This document shows positions 1-8,037 of a DNA stretch of 64,000 nucleotides, piece after piece. The notes under the pieces were generated by a model. That model was not told the origin of the DNA, made no database searches, and saw only the letters and a list, made by a program, of their open reading frames with translations. The position numbers and the translations under genes were made by a program. Position 1 is the stretch's first letter. Each line of letters starts with the position of its first letter. The DNA lies in contig NZ_CP040781.1 of the NCBI RefSeq assembly GCF_013463155.1, positions 1,488,001 through 1,552,000 on the forward strand, read 5' to 3'. Source of the DNA: Staphylococcus sp. 17KM0847 (GTDB lineage: Bacteria > Bacillota > Bacilli > Staphylococcales > Staphylococcaceae).

Positions 1-667
1 CTAGTTTTTCAATAGCATCACTTGCATGACCTTTTGCACGCTTTTCAAAATACTTACCTAACAAAATTAACGTAATCAATACTGCACTCGTTTCAAAATA
101 AAGTGGCACATGTCCTACTGTATGTGTATGTGAAAACATCAAATAAATGCTATAAAAATATGCAGCAGATGTGCCCATCGCTACAAGCACATCCATATTA
201 GCACTTTTATTGCTTAAAGACTGATATGCCCCCCTATAAAATTGCCATCCTAATAAAAATTGAATAGGTGTTGCTAAAATAAATTGGAACCATGGATTCA
301 ATAAAAGATCAGGGACTGATATAAAACTTAAAAACGAAAAATGAGCAAACATCGTATACAACAATGGTAATGATAAAATCAACGAAACGATAAACTTATA
401 CTTTTGATGTTTTAACTCATTTTTTTTACGTGCTTGTGTTTCTTTTTTTGTTTCAATTGGCAATGCTTCAAAGCCAATTTTAGCAATGCGCTCAAAAATA
501 GTATCTAAGCTAATTTGACTTTTGTCATATATGACTGTTCCCTTTTCCATAACGAGATTAACATGAATAGACGCTACACCTGCTTCTCTCTTCAAAGTAC
601 GCTCAATACGTGCAGCACATGCAGCACATGTCATCCCCGAGATTTTAAATGTTTCTTTACGCATCAT
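1..667 (-). CDS. copA: CopA copper-exporting P1B-type ATPase, N-terminal part (cut by window edge)
   Basis: Exports Cu(I) across the membrane using ATP. Only the first 220 or so residues are here; the catalytic P-loop domains lie beyond base 1. Visible in order: one heavy-metal-associated (HMA) domain with the Cu-binding motif GMTCAACAARIE near residues 11-22, a basic linker, then the first four membrane segments, including the conserved NPWFQFILATP and NMDVLVAMGTSAAY stretches. S. aureus CopA, as I recall it, has two HMA domains; only one is present here, and the linker follows directly. The start is ATG ATG at 667/664 behind GGAG. It follows copZ by about 105 bp, with a hairpin and its own CsoR-type operator in between, so it can be transcribed separately. 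Confidence 0.93.
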   Translation of the reverse strand, partial: MMRKETFKISGMTCAACAARIERTLKREAGVASIHVNLVMEKGTVIYDKSQISLDTIFERIAKIGFEALPIETKKETQARKKNELKHQKYKFIVSLILSLPLLYTMFAHFSFLSFISVPDLLLNPWFQFILATPIQFLLGWQFYRGAYQSLSNKSANMDVLVAMGTSAAYFYSIYLMFSHTHTVGHVPLYFETSAVLITLILLGKYFEKRAKGHASDAIEKL

Positions 668-678
668 CAACACTCCAA

Positions 679-693
679 TACCTACATAGGGTA
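679..693. promoter_or_regulatory. CsoR-type operator upstream of copA
   Basis: The near-palindrome TACCTACATAGGGTA sits 12 bases upstream of the copA start. Its reverse complement matches the operator in the csoR promoter (1550-1564) at 14 of 15 bases. It overlaps or lies just downstream of a TAATAT-like -10 on the minus strand, so bound CsoR would block initiation. Copper-dependent derepression is inferred from the CsoR family. Confidence 0.75.
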
Positions 694-712
694 TATTAAA
701 TTTGCAATAAAA

Positions 713-761
713 GGAGTGAAATACAATCTAAGTCTCACAGAGATTATTGTCATTCCACTCC
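713..761 (-). terminator. Hairpin between copZ and copA
   Basis: On the minus strand GGAGTG and nearby bases pair with CACTCC across a long imperfect stem, followed by TTTT. It probably ends or attenuates the csoR-csoZ-copZ transcript before copA. The T-run is short, so termination may be partial. Confidence 0.55.
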
Positions 762-772
762 CACATCATTCA

Positions 773-976
773 TTACTTCACATCATAACCTGCGTCATAT
801 ATACGCTGCTTAACATCTGTTAAAGCGACATCATTTGCTACTTCAACCTCTACTTTATCTTCAGATGGAAATGCTTCAACAGTGATCACATCTTCATTTT
901 CTTTTACTGCTGTTTCAACTGCTGCTTTACAATGATTACAGCTCATCCCTTCTACTGCAATAACATGTTTAGTCAT
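773..976 (-). CDS. copZ: CopZ copper chaperone
   Basis: A 67-residue HMA-fold protein that carries Cu(I) in the cytosol and passes it to CopA or CsoR. The metal motif is GMSCNHCKAAVE near residues 10-21, with the usual acidic beta-alpha-beta sequence and the terminal YDAGYDVK typical of CopZ. The start at 976 is chosen because AAAGGAGAGG lies at the right distance; an in-frame ATG at 1000 lies upstream of that site and would place it inside the gene. It starts one base after csoZ ends, so the two are translated as a pair. Confidence 0.93.
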   Translation of the reverse strand: MTKHVIAVEGMSCNHCKAAVETAVKENEDVITVEAFPSEDKVEVEVANDVALTDVKQRIYDAGYDVK

Positions 977-977
977 A

Positions 978-1199
978 CTATTCCTCTCCTTTATAGGCAT
1001 TTAACACAGGAAAACCTGCATCATAAATTTCTTTTTCAAGTGTATTCAAATTAGCTGGTGTATCATACTGAAGCGTCACAGTTTGCTTTGGCAGATCAAT
1101 AGAAACTGCTTCTACACCAATCATCGACGTTAATCGTGACACAAGCTCTGACTCTTGTACATCACTTTTTAATCGGTCTATAACTACTACGGCTTTCAT
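978..1199 (-). CDS. csoZ: CsoZ-like HMA-fold protein lacking the CxxC copper motif
   Basis: A 73-residue protein with the HMA beta-alpha-beta pattern (MKAVVVIDRL... QTVTLQYD... EKEIYDAGFPV) and the same EIYDAGF ending as CopZ. No cysteine is present anywhere, so it cannot bind Cu(I) as CopZ does. It lies between csoR and copZ with almost no spacing. A CopZ-like protein called CsoZ is encoded with csoR in S. aureus; the name is transferred from that context. It may be a regulator or partner of CopZ, CopA or CsoR, but its function is not shown by the sequence. Confidence 0.75.
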   Translation of the reverse strand: MKAVVVIDRLKSDVQESELVSRLTSMIGVEAVSIDLPKQTVTLQYDTPANLNTLEKEIYDAGFPVLNAYKGEE

Positions 1200-1213
1200 T
1201 GTATATCGTTCTC

Positions 1214-1501
1214 CTAATCTTTCATGAGTTTTTGAAAAGTAACCAGTAGCTCGTCCATTGCTTCTTGCTCATTTCCAGACTCTACTTTATGCATAATACA
1301 ACCCTTCATATGATGTTCTAACAACTTAGTAGCTACACCATTTAATGCTGAACGTGTTGCACGTATTTGCGTCAAAACATCATCGCAATAAACATCTTCA
1401 TCAATCATTCGGTTAATCGCCCTGACTTGACCTTCAATACGATTCAAACGTGATTGCAAGTTGCGTTTTATAACTTGTGAATGGTTTGCGTGTTCTATCA
1501 T
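1214..1501 (-). CDS. csoR: CsoR copper-sensing repressor
   Basis: A 95-residue all-helical repressor of the CsoR/RcnR family. It binds its operator without copper and releases it when Cu(I) is bound. The three family ligands are visible: Cys39 (VYCDD), His64 and Cys68 (EHHMKGC). The N-terminal RLNRIEGQVRAI helix is the family signature. The start is ATG at 1501 behind GAGGG. It is first in csoR-csoZ-copZ-(copA), and the operator in its own promoter implies autoregulation. Confidence 0.95.
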   Translation of the reverse strand: MIEHANHSQVIKRNLQSRLNRIEGQVRAINRMIDEDVYCDDVLTQIRATRSALNGVATKLLEHHMKGCIMHKVESGNEQEAMDELLVTFQKLMKD

Positions 1502-1543
1502 CGTACATCCCTCATATCTTTAATCAACATCTCTTCACCGACT

Positions 1544-1572
1544 ATAATATACCCTATATAGGTATGTGTCAA
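1544..1572 (-). promoter_or_regulatory. csoR promoter with CsoR operator in its spacer
   Basis: On the minus strand a good sigma-A promoter is visible: TTGACA (1567-1572), a 17-base spacer, and TATTAT (1544-1549). The pseudo-palindrome TACCCTATATAGGTA (1550-1564) fills nearly the whole spacer. A repressor bound there would exclude polymerase. The same box recurs before copA. Confidence 0.85.
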
Positions 1573-1645
1573 ATATAAAAATTTTTCATCTCATTGATAA
1601 AAAAGTGTTACAATATCACAAAGATAACGAACAGGAGGACATGAA

Positions 1646-3136
1646 GTGAGCGAAATACTTTATTCATTTTTTATTGAAGGCAATGCTATTGCCAATTATA
1701 TTTTTATCAGCTTATTTCTTTTAAACCTAACTTTTGTATTTACCATTATTTTTATGGAGCGACGGAGTGCTAGCTCGATTTGGGCATGGATTCTCGTCTT
1801 AGGGCTTTTACCGATTTTAGGGTTTATACTTTACTTATTATTTGGTCGTCAAATTCAACGAAAATCTTTATTTCAGCTAGATGAGAAAGACCGTATCGGC
1901 TTAGAACTACTCGTGAACGAACAGCTAGAAGCACTTAAAAGCGGTACATTTGCACCTCAAAACCCGCATATGCAATATTATAAACATATGATTCAAATGT
2001 TACTTTATAACAATGCCGCATTCTACACTAATCATAATGAAATAGAGTTATTAACGGATGGTTACGCTAAATTCAAACAATTAAAAGCTGATATTCGACA
2101 AGCACAACACTACATACATATTCAGTATTATATTTTTCGCAATGACATGCTCGGTAAAGAAATACTCGAACTTTTAGAACAAAAGTTAGATGAAGGACTA
2201 GAAGTCAAAATGCTTTATGATGATATGGGGTCTCGTACATTAACTTTAAAAGACTTTAAGTTATTTAAAGAAAAAGGCGGACAAGTAGAAGCTTTTTTTC
2301 CATCTAAGCTTCCACTCATTAATCTCCGTATGAATAACCGTAATCATCGTAAAATCGTAGTTATTGATGGTAAAATTGGTTATGTTGGTGGTTTCAATGT
2401 TGGTAAAGAATATCTCGGTTTATCTAAAAAGTTTGGCTATTGGCGTGATACGCATCTACGTATTCGAGGAGAAGCGGTGAGTGCCTTACAATTACGCTTT
2501 ATCCTAGATTGGAATTCCCATGCACACCGTAATAATATCCACTATGATGACAAATATTTTCCAAATAACCAAATCGAAACACCGCATAATATCGGTGTTC
2601 AAATTGCTTCAAGTGGCCCCGATGAATCGTGGGAACAGATTAAATATGGTTATCTTAAAATGATTTCAATGGCACAAAAAACAATTTATATCCAAACGCC
2701 TTACTTTATCCCTGACGAAGCCTTTATGGATGCCTTAAAAATTGCAGCACTCGGTGGTGTGGAAGTCAATATTATGATTCCAAATAAACCCGATCATCCT
2801 TTCGTTTACTGGGCAACTTATAAAAATGTTGCAAGTCTTATCGAAGCAGGTGCACGTGTTTATCTTTATGATAATGGCTTCTTACACGCTAAAACGTTGA
2901 CCATAGATGATGAAATCACAAGTGTTGGTACAACAAATATGGATAATCGTAGCTTCACACTCAACTTTGAAGTCAACGCTTTTGTATATAATGAAACATT
3001 GGCACAGCAAGTTAAAGATAGCTTTGAGCAAGACTTAAAAGTATGCTCTGAATTAACACAAGAACGCTATGACCAACGTGGCTTATGGATTAAATTTAAA
3101 GAATCAATAAGCCAGCTACTCACCCCAATATTATAA
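1646..3136 (+). CDS. cls: Cardiolipin synthase
   Basis: Joins two phosphatidylglycerol molecules to make cardiolipin plus glycerol at the membrane. The 496-residue length fits staphylococcal Cls. Two N-terminal membrane helices (about residues 10-30 and 40-65) precede two phospholipase-D HKD motifs, HRKIVVID and HAKTLTID. The start is GTG at 1646 with AGGAGG at 1633-1638; the ATG at 1641 is followed at once by a stop. Promoter -10 candidate TACAAT at 1609-1614. It runs divergently from csoR and is followed after 20 bases by the HD-domain gene, probably in one transcript. Confidence 0.93.
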   Translation: MSEILYSFFIEGNAIANYIFISLFLLNLTFVFTIIFMERRSASSIWAWILVLGLLPILGFILYLLFGRQIQRKSLFQLDEKDRIGLELLVNEQLEALKSGTFAPQNPHMQYYKHMIQMLLYNNAAFYTNHNEIELLTDGYAKFKQLKADIRQAQHYIHIQYYIFRNDMLGKEILELLEQKLDEGLEVKMLYDDMGSRTLTLKDFKLFKEKGGQVEAFFPSKLPLINLRMNNRNHRKIVVIDGKIGYVGGFNVGKEYLGLSKKFGYWRDTHLRIRGEAVSALQLRFILDWNSHAHRNNIHYDDKYFPNNQIETPHNIGVQIASSGPDESWEQIKYGYLKMISMAQKTIYIQTPYFIPDEAFMDALKIAALGGVEVNIMIPNKPDHPFVYWATYKNVASLIEAGARVYLYDNGFLHAKTLTIDDEITSVGTTNMDNRSFTLNFEVNAFVYNETLAQQVKDSFEQDLKVCSELTQERYDQRGLWIKFKESISQLLTPIL

Positions 3137-3156
3137 ATACATTAAGGAGTGTTAAA

Positions 3157-3798
3157 ATGCACCCACATATTAAAGCAGCTTATGATTATATGAAATTATC
3201 ACATGCTGAAGATACTACTGGACATGATATCGCTCATGTTAAGCGCGTGCATCACCTCGCCAAAAATCTTGCGCAATCTTATCCTGATGCTAATGCATAT
3301 GTTATTGAAATGGCTGCCCTTTTGCATGATACTGTAGATGATAAGCTCGTTGATTCTAAAACAGCTTATACGTCACTTCAATCTTTTATGGACGCATGCC
3401 CTGTCTCAAATAAAGAGCAACACGCCATTCTTTATATTATTGACAACATAAGCTTTCGAAAATCAAAACAAGTTGGAAAACTACAAACACTCGAAGCGCA
3501 AATCGTCCAAGACGCAGACCGTTTAGATGCAATCGGTGCAATCGGCATCGCACGTACATTTCAATATTCAGGTCATTTTAACGAACCTATGTGGACAGAT
3601 GATGTGGCACCTGATGAGCTCCAAAAAGAAGTTACGCATTTATCTCCTTCTGCAATTAAACACTTTTATGAAAAATTATTGACTTTAAAAAACTTGATGA
3701 ATACACCAGAGGCTCAACGTATTGCAACACAGCGCCATCAATTTATGAAGACATTTCTCCAGCAATTTTTTGATGAGTGGAATAGTACTGATATATAA
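3157..3798 (+). CDS. HD-domain phosphohydrolase (YpgQ/YedJ-like)
   Basis: A 213-residue soluble protein of the HD superfamily, which are metal-dependent phosphohydrolases. Metal-binding residues are visible: GHDIAHVKRV (His23, His27), ALLHDTVDD (His57-Asp58) and QDADRLDA further on. The order matches the YpgQ/YedJ type, some members of which hydrolyse nucleotides; the substrate here is unknown. It starts 20 bases after cls with TAAGGAG before the ATG and ends at a strong terminator. Confidence 0.85.
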   Translation: MHPHIKAAYDYMKLSHAEDTTGHDIAHVKRVHHLAKNLAQSYPDANAYVIEMAALLHDTVDDKLVDSKTAYTSLQSFMDACPVSNKEQHAILYIIDNISFRKSKQVGKLQTLEAQIVQDADRLDAIGAIGIARTFQYSGHFNEPMWTDDVAPDELQKEVTHLSPSAIKHFYEKLLTLKNLMNTPEAQRIATQRHQFMKTFLQQFFDEWNSTDI

Positions 3799-3834
3799 GA
3801 TTCTAAATTATCTCTCATATACTTTCATAAAAAA

Positions 3835-3854
3835 GACGCCGATTAAACGGCGTC
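3835..3854. terminator. Bidirectional terminator between the HD gene and yidC
   Basis: GACGCCG (3835-3841) pairs perfectly with CGGCGTC (3848-3854) around a six-base loop, with A-rich and T-rich flanks on both sides. It serves the convergent HD-domain gene (+) and yidC (-). Confidence 0.92.
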
Positions 3855-3868
3855 TTTTTATGAACTTA

Positions 3869-4738
3869 CTATTTCTTTTTCTTCTTTTTAGAAACAACTT
3901 GTGTGTTTTTACCTGATTTGCTATTTTGTTTCTTTTTTTCTTCAATTTTTTTTATAAGTGGTCCTACCTCTTCTTGTGCTTTCTTACTGTACACAACATT
4001 TGCAATGTACGTTTGAACAACAAGGAAAGCTGCTGATACGGACCAATATAAACCTAATGCCGCAGCAGATGTAAATGAGATCCAAATAATCATGATTGGT
4101 GAGATGATCATCATCATATATCCCATTTGACGCTGTTCTTGTGGCATATTTGTTAATGACACATATGCTTGGAAGAAATAAAGCACACCGGCAATAATAG
4201 TAATCCAAATATCTGGCTTATCTAATTGGAACCATAAGAAGTCAGAATACTTTGTAATACCACCACCTGATGGATATCTCAAGACAAAGTATAGTCCCAT
4301 AATAATTGGCATTTGAAGAATTAATGGTAAACATCCCATCATACTTGCCATTGGGTTCATACCATACTTTTTATAAACTTGCATCATTTCTTGGTTGGCA
4401 GCCATTTTATCTTCTTGTGTACGTGCTCTCTTCACTTTTTCTTGAACTGCCGTAATATCTGGTTTTGCAATTTTCATCTTTTCACGCATCATATGCATGT
4501 TTTTATAGTTAGATAACATAAAAGGTAACAATACGATACGCACAACTAATACGATAATAATAATAGCTAGACCATAGTTATTATCTAGTTGATGACCCAA
4601 CCAATGAATTAACTTATCCATTGGTGCAACAAACGTATTGAAAAAGAAACCGTCTCTGTTTTCAGGTTTGCTATAATCACACCCAGCTAATAACACAGTG
4701 ATACCTAAAAGCATCGTTAATAGCGCTTTGTTCTTCAT
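3869..4738 (-). CDS. yidC: YidC/OxaA membrane protein insertase (lipoprotein)
   Basis: Inserts and folds membrane proteins, alone or with Sec; the ATP synthase c subunit is a classic client. 289 residues, as in other Gram-positive YidC. The N-terminus is a lipoprotein signal with lipobox LLAGC (Cys20). Five membrane segments follow, with the conserved charged segment after TM1 ([12 protein letters not shown]...) and the [11 protein letters not shown] motif. The tail is strongly basic (KKKKKK), typical for ribosome contact. It is monocistronic, ending at a shared terminator. Confidence 0.95.
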   Translation of the reverse strand: MKNKALLTMLLGITVLLAGCDYSKPENRDGFFFNTFVAPMDKLIHWLGHQLDNNYGLAIIIIVLVVRIVLLPFMLSNYKNMHMMREKMKIAKPDITAVQEKVKRARTQEDKMAANQEMMQVYKKYGMNPMASMMGCLPLILQMPIIMGLYFVLRYPSGGGITKYSDFLWFQLDKPDIWITIIAGVLYFFQAYVSLTNMPQEQRQMGYMMMIISPIMIIWISFTSAAALGLYWSVSAAFLVVQTYIANVVYSKKAQEEVGPLIKKIEEKKKQNSKSGKNTQVVSKKKKKK

Positions 4739-4825
4739 TTTTCCACCTCAATAGTATTATTCACATAAGTGTCATTTTATCATATAACATAGTAAGGTGG
4801 AAACATTTCCTAATAAAAAGTATAT

Positions 4826-5467
4826 TTATTTAAAAGACTGTAAATATCGTGACACAGAGTTTTCAATATTTTCACTTTGTGTAATTGAAGAAATCGTAGC
4901 AATACCATCTGCTCCATTATTGATAAGTGAAGCTACATTTTCTTCAGTAATACCACCAATCGCTACTATTGGAATCACTTCATCATAGCGTCGCATTCGA
5001 CGTATCATTTCAATACCTCCTGCTTGTTTGGCATCACTTTTCGATTGTGTTTTATATACTGGACCTACACCAATATAATCAACATGTGTTAAATCAGATT
5101 GATCATATTCTTTAAAATCACTTACACTCAGTCCAATAATTTTGTCTTTTGCACGTTCATAAAATTGGGATATTGCTTTATCATCTTGTCCAACGTGAAT
5201 ACCGTCTGCATTAATATCTAACGCTAAGTCAACATCATCATTTACAATAAACGGCACGTTGTATTTTTGACATAACTTCTGCAATGTAATCGCCTTTTCC
5301 TTCTTAGCTGCACCTGTTAATGCTGAAGTTCCCTTTTCACGGAATTGAAACATTGTAATTCCTGCTTTTAAAGCTTCCTCTAAAATCTCATCCAATGTCC
5401 CTTTTTTGACATCTTGCGTACCTGCTATAAAATAAACACGCAATTGTTTGCGATCAAATCCCATCAT
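4826..5467 (-). CDS. thiE: Thiamine-phosphate synthase
   Basis: Couples HMP-pyrophosphate and HET-phosphate to thiamine phosphate. 213 residues with a TIM-barrel: FQFREKG near the N-terminus, VNDDVDLALDINADGIHVGQDD for phosphate and Mg binding, DYIGVGPVY, and VAIGGIT near the end. Two ATGs (5467, 5464) are possible. It is the last gene of thiD-thiM-thiE and overlaps the end of the frameshifted thiM by about 14 bases. Confidence 0.93.
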   Translation of the reverse strand: MMGFDRKQLRVYFIAGTQDVKKGTLDEILEEALKAGITMFQFREKGTSALTGAAKKEKAITLQKLCQKYNVPFIVNDDVDLALDINADGIHVGQDDKAISQFYERAKDKIIGLSVSDFKEYDQSDLTHVDYIGVGPVYKTQSKSDAKQAGGIEMIRRMRRYDEVIPIVAIGGITEENVASLINNGADGIATISSITQSENIENSVSRYLQSFK

Positions 5468-6256
5468 GACTCACTTCTCTCTTTTTTATCTCTTGCTGAT
5501 AGCTTACCGCTGTCATCTGATTTAAAGTATCAAGTAAGGCTATCATAAAAGTTCCGGGTAAATCTGCACCTTCTCTTAACTCAGCCTGTTCAGCAGAAAT
5601 GTTGTAATAAGATACCGCTTGAATCAATTTATCCAATGAAGGCTTTTTTCTTTCAATAAGAAGCTAGCAATGATTCCCCCCAATAAACAACCTGCTCCTG
5701 TAATTTTTGTCAGTAATGTACTGCCGTTCTCTAACAGTACCGTTTGCCCCTCTTGTACAACCACATCTGTCTCGCCTGTCATTACGATAGCTGCACCAAA
5801 CTTGCGATGGGCTCGTTCCGCAATATGATATGCAACACCAGTAACAGTGTTATCTGTTCCTTTCATCGTAGCTGTATCATCTATCAGTGCTAAAATTTCT
5901 GATGCATTTCCCTTAATAACAGTAACTGGAACTTCTTGTAAGAAGCGACGACAAAATGCTTTGCGAAATTGAGAAGCACCTACCGCAACAGGATCTAATA
6001 CAATAGGTACACCTAAATCATTAGCTATGCGTGCTATTTCTATCATATCTTCTGCACGTTGCTTTGTAATCGTACCAATATTAATAAGCAAACTTTGCGC
6101 AACTCTAAAAAAATCTCTGGCTTCTTCAGGGGCTTCACTCATTGCTGGACTAACCCCTAGGCTTAATAAACCATTAGCTGTAAAATTTTTAACAACATCA
6201 TTTGTATAACAAACGACAAGTGGTTGTACTTCACGTACTTTTGATACATAATCCAT
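5454..6256 (-). pseudogene. thiM: Hydroxyethylthiazole kinase with a frameshift
   Basis: ThiM phosphorylates the thiazole alcohol in thiamine salvage. The gene is split: 5624-6256 encodes the N-terminal 210 residues ([41 protein letters not shown]), then drifts out of frame. The in-frame C-terminus ([17 protein letters not shown]..., GTFMIALLDTL, SYQQEIKKRE) continues from about 5636 to 5454. One extra A in the minus-strand A-run at 5644-5649 would join them into a normal 267-residue ThiM. The lesion is therefore a one-base loss in a homopolymer: real inactivation, slippage-based switching, or a sequencing error. ATG at 6256 is one base after the thiD stop. Confidence 0.88.
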
Positions 6257-6257
6257 C

Positions 6258-7064
6258 TTAATCCCATCCTTTTAAAGTTTGATATGCAAAATGATTCACT
6301 GGGCCACGCCCTTGACCAATTTCTGGTGTATGTTTAATTGCTAAAGAAATAAAAGATTTAGCTTTAGCAACCGCATCATAAACTGAGCGTCCTTTAGCTA
6401 GTTCTGCTGTAATTACTGCTGAAAAGGTACAACCTGTGCCATGAGTATGTTCAGTAGAGTAACGCTCACTTTGAAATACATACCGTCCTTTACGTGTAAA
6501 TAAATAATCAGTTGCGTCACCTTCTAAATGACCGCCTTTAATGACAACACCTTTTGCACCAATATCATTAATAAAAAATTTTCCAGCTTTATCTATTTGG
6601 GCTACGCTATCAAGCTTAATGCCTACTATTTCTTCTACTTCAGGTACATTAGGAGTTGCAACGTCAGCGTAAGGAAGTAAAGTTTCTTTTAATCTTTGTC
6701 GCACTTCGTTTTCCATCAAAGTATCCCCACTTTTAGCAACCATAACAGGATCTATAACATAAGGGATATCTACTTTTTTTAAATAGTTTTCAATTAATAT
6801 CATCATATCTGGTGTTGGAATCATACCCGTTTTTAAAGCATGGGGTGATTCATCGTTAAAAACACTTTCTAACTGTTCTTCTAGCCAATCAGGGTTAAGG
6901 TTGTGAATATGTTGTACACCTAACGAATTTTGTGCAACGATACTCGTCACAGCTGCCATACCATAGACACCACAAGCATGAAATGATTTTAAGTCTGCCA
7001 TTACACCTGCACCACCTGATGGATCTGTGCCTGCAATAGTTAGAGCAATTTTAGGTTTTTGCAT
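6258..7064 (-). CDS. thiD: HMP/HMP-phosphate kinase
   Basis: Phosphorylates hydroxymethylpyrimidine twice to the pyrophosphate used by ThiE. 268 residues, ribokinase fold: [20 protein letters not shown] at the N-terminus, [11 protein letters not shown] in the middle, and the anion hole [11 protein letters not shown] with catalytic Asp replaced by the usual GTGC pattern of ThiD. The start is ATG at 7064 with TTGGAGGG upstream; the TTG at 7079 lies within that site. It is the first gene after the TPP riboswitch. In S. aureus, as I recall, tenA precedes thiD; here it is absent. Confidence 0.94.
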   Translation of the reverse strand: MQKPKIALTIAGTDPSGGAGVMADLKSFHACGVYGMAAVTSIVAQNSLGVQHIHNLNPDWLEEQLESVFNDESPHALKTGMIPTPDMMILIENYLKKVDIPYVIDPVMVAKSGDTLMENEVRQRLKETLLPYADVATPNVPEVEEIVGIKLDSVAQIDKAGKFFINDIGAKGVVIKGGHLEGDATDYLFTRKGRYVFQSERYSTEHTHGTGCTFSAVITAELAKGRSVYDAVAKAKSFISLAIKHTPEIGQGRGPVNHFAYQTLKGWD

Positions 7065-7072
7065 TCTTTTTC

Positions 7073-7116
7073 CCTCCAAATAGTTGAATTCAACAATAAT
7101 TAAGACTACTTGGAGG
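7073..7116 (-). promoter_or_regulatory. Ribosome-site-masking hairpin of the thi leader
   Basis: In the mRNA, CCUCCAAGUAG (7106-7116) pairs with CUAUUUGGAGG (7073-7083) over 11 bp with one G-U pair, burying the thiD ribosome binding site. The loop contains the 12-base palindrome GTTGAATTCAAC (7083-7094). Just next to it, AGTAGTC (7104-7110) is perfectly complementary to GACTACT of the riboswitch P1 5' strand (7238-7244). Pairing of the riboswitch with this segment would free the ribosome site, so this looks like the expression platform. Confidence 0.75.
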
Positions 7117-7149
7117 CGTCTCTATATAAACAGTCGTTTATCTACACCC

Positions 7150-7246
7150 TATACGTTGTCTACTTCCCTCCGTTGGTATCATCCAAATCAGGTTCCAAGG
7201 GTTTGAATGTTATTCATCTCAGCCATCTGGCGCCCCTAGTAGTCAT
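7150..7246 (-). ncRNA. TPP riboswitch (THI box)
   Basis: The minus strand shows the conserved TPP aptamer: GGGGCGCC (7229-7236), CTGAGAT (7216-7222), then ACCTGATTTGGATGATACC (7175-7193) and GGAGGGAAGTAG closing P1. It precedes thiD by about 85 bases. No T-run terminator follows, so control is probably on translation through the hairpin at 7073-7116. With TPP bound the operon should be off. Confidence 0.96.
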
Positions 7247-7320
7247 ATCTATTATTTTCTTTAATTTAGCAAATTAAGTATTAAAATTCAAATAAACACG
7301 CGCTGTATAAATATGTATAA

Positions 7321-7357
7321 GGACGAGTCCACGCCTTACGCATTGTGCAACTCGTCC
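7321..7357. other. Inverted repeat between ssb-like gene and thi leader
   Basis: GGACGAGT (7321-7328) and ACTCGTCC (7350-7357) are perfect arms of a hairpin; T-rich sequence follows on the plus strand only weakly. It could end transcription of the ssb-like gene before the thi promoter. The rest of 7247-7498 holds no gene that I can support; the thi promoter must lie around 7250-7290 but no clear -35/-10 pair is visible. Confidence 0.45.
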
Positions 7358-7498
7358 ACTTTTGTGTACAGAAATAGTCTTATTATTAAGAAGTGATTAA
7401 AAGATAGGTTTTAGAGATTGAATTTAAGAGAGTGGTTAAAATTTTAGTAATAATCAACATGATATAAGCTATGAGGGGGAGTCAAGGCTTATACAAAA

Positions 7499-7840
7499 CT
7501 AAACAATAATAGGCTCTGGGGGAATTATTATACTACTTTCGTCTTTGTTAACAGACTCAACAACAATTTCAGTTATAAATCTTTTTTGATCATTATACTG
7601 AAAACGGCGTGTCGTAACGTATCCTTCGATGCATATCGTATCGCCTTTTTTGACGTACTGATCAACTTGTATCGCAACAGGACCAAATGCTTTACAATTC
7701 AAATAGTCATAGATTGGGCGATCATCCTTACTCCTAAAACTTCGCTCAACAGCAAGAGAAAAAGCAATAAAGTGGCTACCGGGCTTCTCATAATACTTAG
7801 GTTCTTGGGAGACTGTACCACGTGCTTTGAACTGATTAAT
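7499..7840 (-). CDS. Single-stranded-DNA-binding protein paralogue (SsbB/YwpH-like), apparent ATT start
   Basis: A 113-residue OB-fold protein of the SSB family: INQFKARGTVSQEPKYYEK, then SFRSKDDRPIYDYLNCKAFGP (core DYLNCKAFG motif), VKKGDTICIEGYVTTRRF and FITEIVVESV. It lacks the acidic tail of housekeeping SSB, ending PPEPIIV. No ATG, GTG or TTG lies in frame before residue 47 (TTG at 7702), which would delete half the OB fold. The ATT at 7840 sits at the usual distance from AGGAGGTGA and aligns with the start of relatives, so I annotate ATT. It is divergent from ywpF; ssbB-ywpF-fabZ are also near neighbours in B. subtilis, as I recall. A lost start codon is the alternative. Confidence 0.75.
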   Translation of the reverse strand: MNQFKARGTVSQEPKYYEKPGSHFIAFSLAVERSFRSKDDRPIYDYLNCKAFGPVAIQVDQYVKKGDTICIEGYVTTRRFQYNDQKRFITEIVVESVNKDESSIIIPPEPIIV

Positions 7841-8037
7841 ATTTTCTCACCTCCTGCCATTATCATAATTGTTTATCCCTTTGAAACGCAATGTAGCAAA
7901 GTTTATTTTGTTCACATATCCTTACATATACATTTCAACTTTTTATGCTTAGGCTAAGAAATCCCTTTCTATTTAAGTTATAATTAAAGTATAATCTTAA
8001 AAAACGTAAAAATTTAAACTTTAGGGATGGTGGTTAC

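Noticed and set aside
1641..1649. ATG at 1641 as the cls start
   Set aside because: It is followed after one codon by a stop (ATG AAG TGA); the GTG at 1646 is in the real frame.
7586..7957. A 123-codon plus-strand frame over the ssb-like gene
   Set aside because: The minus-strand frame is a recognisable SSB fold, while this one matches nothing and has no ribosome site.
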